The position numbers were made by a program, and so were the translations under genes. A stretch of 5,000 nt of DNA from NCBI GenBank assembly GCA_030607655.1, contig JAUWJN010000158.1, positions 1 through 5,000 of the forward strand, read 5' to 3'. Within the stretch, counting starts at the first letter, position 1; the number at the start of each line of letters is the position of its first letter. Source of the DNA: a bacterium (GTDB taxonomy: Bacteria > Armatimonadota > Zipacnadia > Zipacnadales > Zipacnadaceae). A model generated the notes under the pieces. That model was not told where the DNA came from. It made no database searches and saw only the letters and a list, made by a program, of their open reading frames with translations. Positions 4,388 to 5,000 of this stretch are shown piece by piece.

Positions 4388-5000
4388 CTACTCTGGTGCC
4401 GGTGGGTACTCGTTGCACAATAGCCGGAAGGGAGGCTCGTCTTCTTCTATCTCCGGGAACCGGGGCAGCTCCTCCAGAAAATGGTTGTCAGTGTTGTCGT
4501 CGTTGACCATGGAGACCTCGCCGCATAGGACCATCTCGCCCTCCGCCCAGAAGCGGTGATACATATAGGTGGGTAGAGTGATGCTCTCGCCGGGCTTCAG
4601 GCACACAATGGTGCCCGGGTCCACCGCGTAGCTGTGCCCATCCACCATGACTTCCACGGGCGTATCGGCAAGCTGGTAATCGTCGGTGGAATTGTAGACC
4701 TGGATCATCAGCTCACCGCCGCCCCGGTTGATGATGTCCTCCATCTTGTAGTAATGAAAGTGGTAGGGACAGGTCTGGTCCACGCCAATGATGAGCAGTT
4801 TCTCGGCGTAGGGCTTGTCATACTCGTCCAGCTTCACATTGCCGTTGCGAATAGTGAATAGCAGTAAACCGTACTTCGCAAAGTTGCCGCTGCCGTGGTC
4901 GGTCACATCCCAGCCCAGCATATTGTCCCTGATCTCGTCATACTCGTGGCCCTTAGTTTCCCATTCCTCCGGCGTCCACTTCGAAAATGGGGGGAGATTG
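4388..5000 (-). CDS. D-lyxose ketol-isomerase, cupin type (5' end outside window)
   Basis: About 203 C-terminal residues are visible. From remembered sequence I match it to the ~227-residue E. coli O157 D-lyxose isomerase family, so roughly 20-25 N-terminal residues lie beyond the right edge. It interconverts D-lyxose with D-xylulose, and often D-mannose with D-fructose, in the cytoplasm using Mn2+. Counting the internal Met at 4919-4921 as residue 1, the shared motifs are LGWDVT (2-7), 'LLLFTIRNG' (19-27), 'YAEK' (38-41), HFH (54-56), Lys59, 'EDIINRGGG' (61-69), 'PGESITLP' (110-117), His122 in 'YHRFWAE', 'GEVSMVNDD' (134-142), DNHFL (145-149) and the C-terminal 'LCNEY'. His54, His56, Glu61 and His122 correspond to the four metal ligands, so the active site is complete. 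In-frame codons 'EEWETKGHEYDEIRDN' lead into Met1, showing that this Met is not the start. The gene is on the same strand as the channel gene but 198 bases away. Confidence 0.92.
   Translation of the reverse strand, partial: NLPPFSKWTPEEWETKGHEYDEIRDNMLGWDVTDHGSGNFAKYGLLLFTIRNGNVKLDEYDKPYAEKLLIIGVDQTCPYHFHYYKMEDIINRGGGELMIQVYNSTDDYQLADTPVEVMVDGHSYAVDPGTIVCLKPGESITLPTYMYHRFWAEGEMVLCGEVSMVNDDNTDNHFLEELPRFPEIEEDEPPFRLLCNEYPPAPE

Overview
The window looks like a piece of a bacterial chromosome of moderately high GC content, with mostly bacterial-style start regions and repeat-rich gaps between genes. The short palindromic elements between 4241 and 4380 resemble interspersed repeats I remember from environmental bacteria, including Chloroflexota-like genomes. 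That taxonomic hint comes from memory and is weak; nothing in the window fixes the taxon. I see no rRNA, tRNA, transposase, phage gene or CRISPR array.

Layout, left to right. 1-69: short leader. 70-1194 (+): a uroporphyrinogen-decarboxylase-fold (URO-D/MtaA superfamily) enzyme of the 'HSDGN' type. 1195-1359: gap with a strong GC-rich hairpin and an orphan perfect Shine-Dalgarno sequence. 1360-1728 (+): a small protein that looks like a winged-helix regulator. 1771-2463 (-): a stand-alone class I glutamine amidotransferase, convergent with the previous gene. 2464-2770: a 307-base gap holding a perfect TATAAT inside a palindrome, a 20-position hairpin followed by TTTT (a candidate ~90-nt small RNA on the + strand), and a degenerate decamer repeat. 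2771-4189 (-): a three-part membrane protein with a Cys-rich head, 23 uninterrupted pentapeptide repeats and a two-helix K+-channel-like pore domain. 4190-4387: gap with three consecutive palindromic elements. 4388-5000 (-): the C-terminal ~90% of a cupin-type D-lyxose isomerase that runs off the right edge.

The genes do not form one tight operon. URO-D and the winged-helix gene are collinear and 165 bases apart. The three minus-strand genes are separated by about 200 and 300 bases. Sugar metabolism is supported for the isomerase only. A regulatory or sensory role is inferred for the winged-helix protein and the channel. The most unusual items are the pentapeptide/channel fusion with its altered selectivity filter (SLGYAD), the candidate small RNA, and the palindrome cluster.
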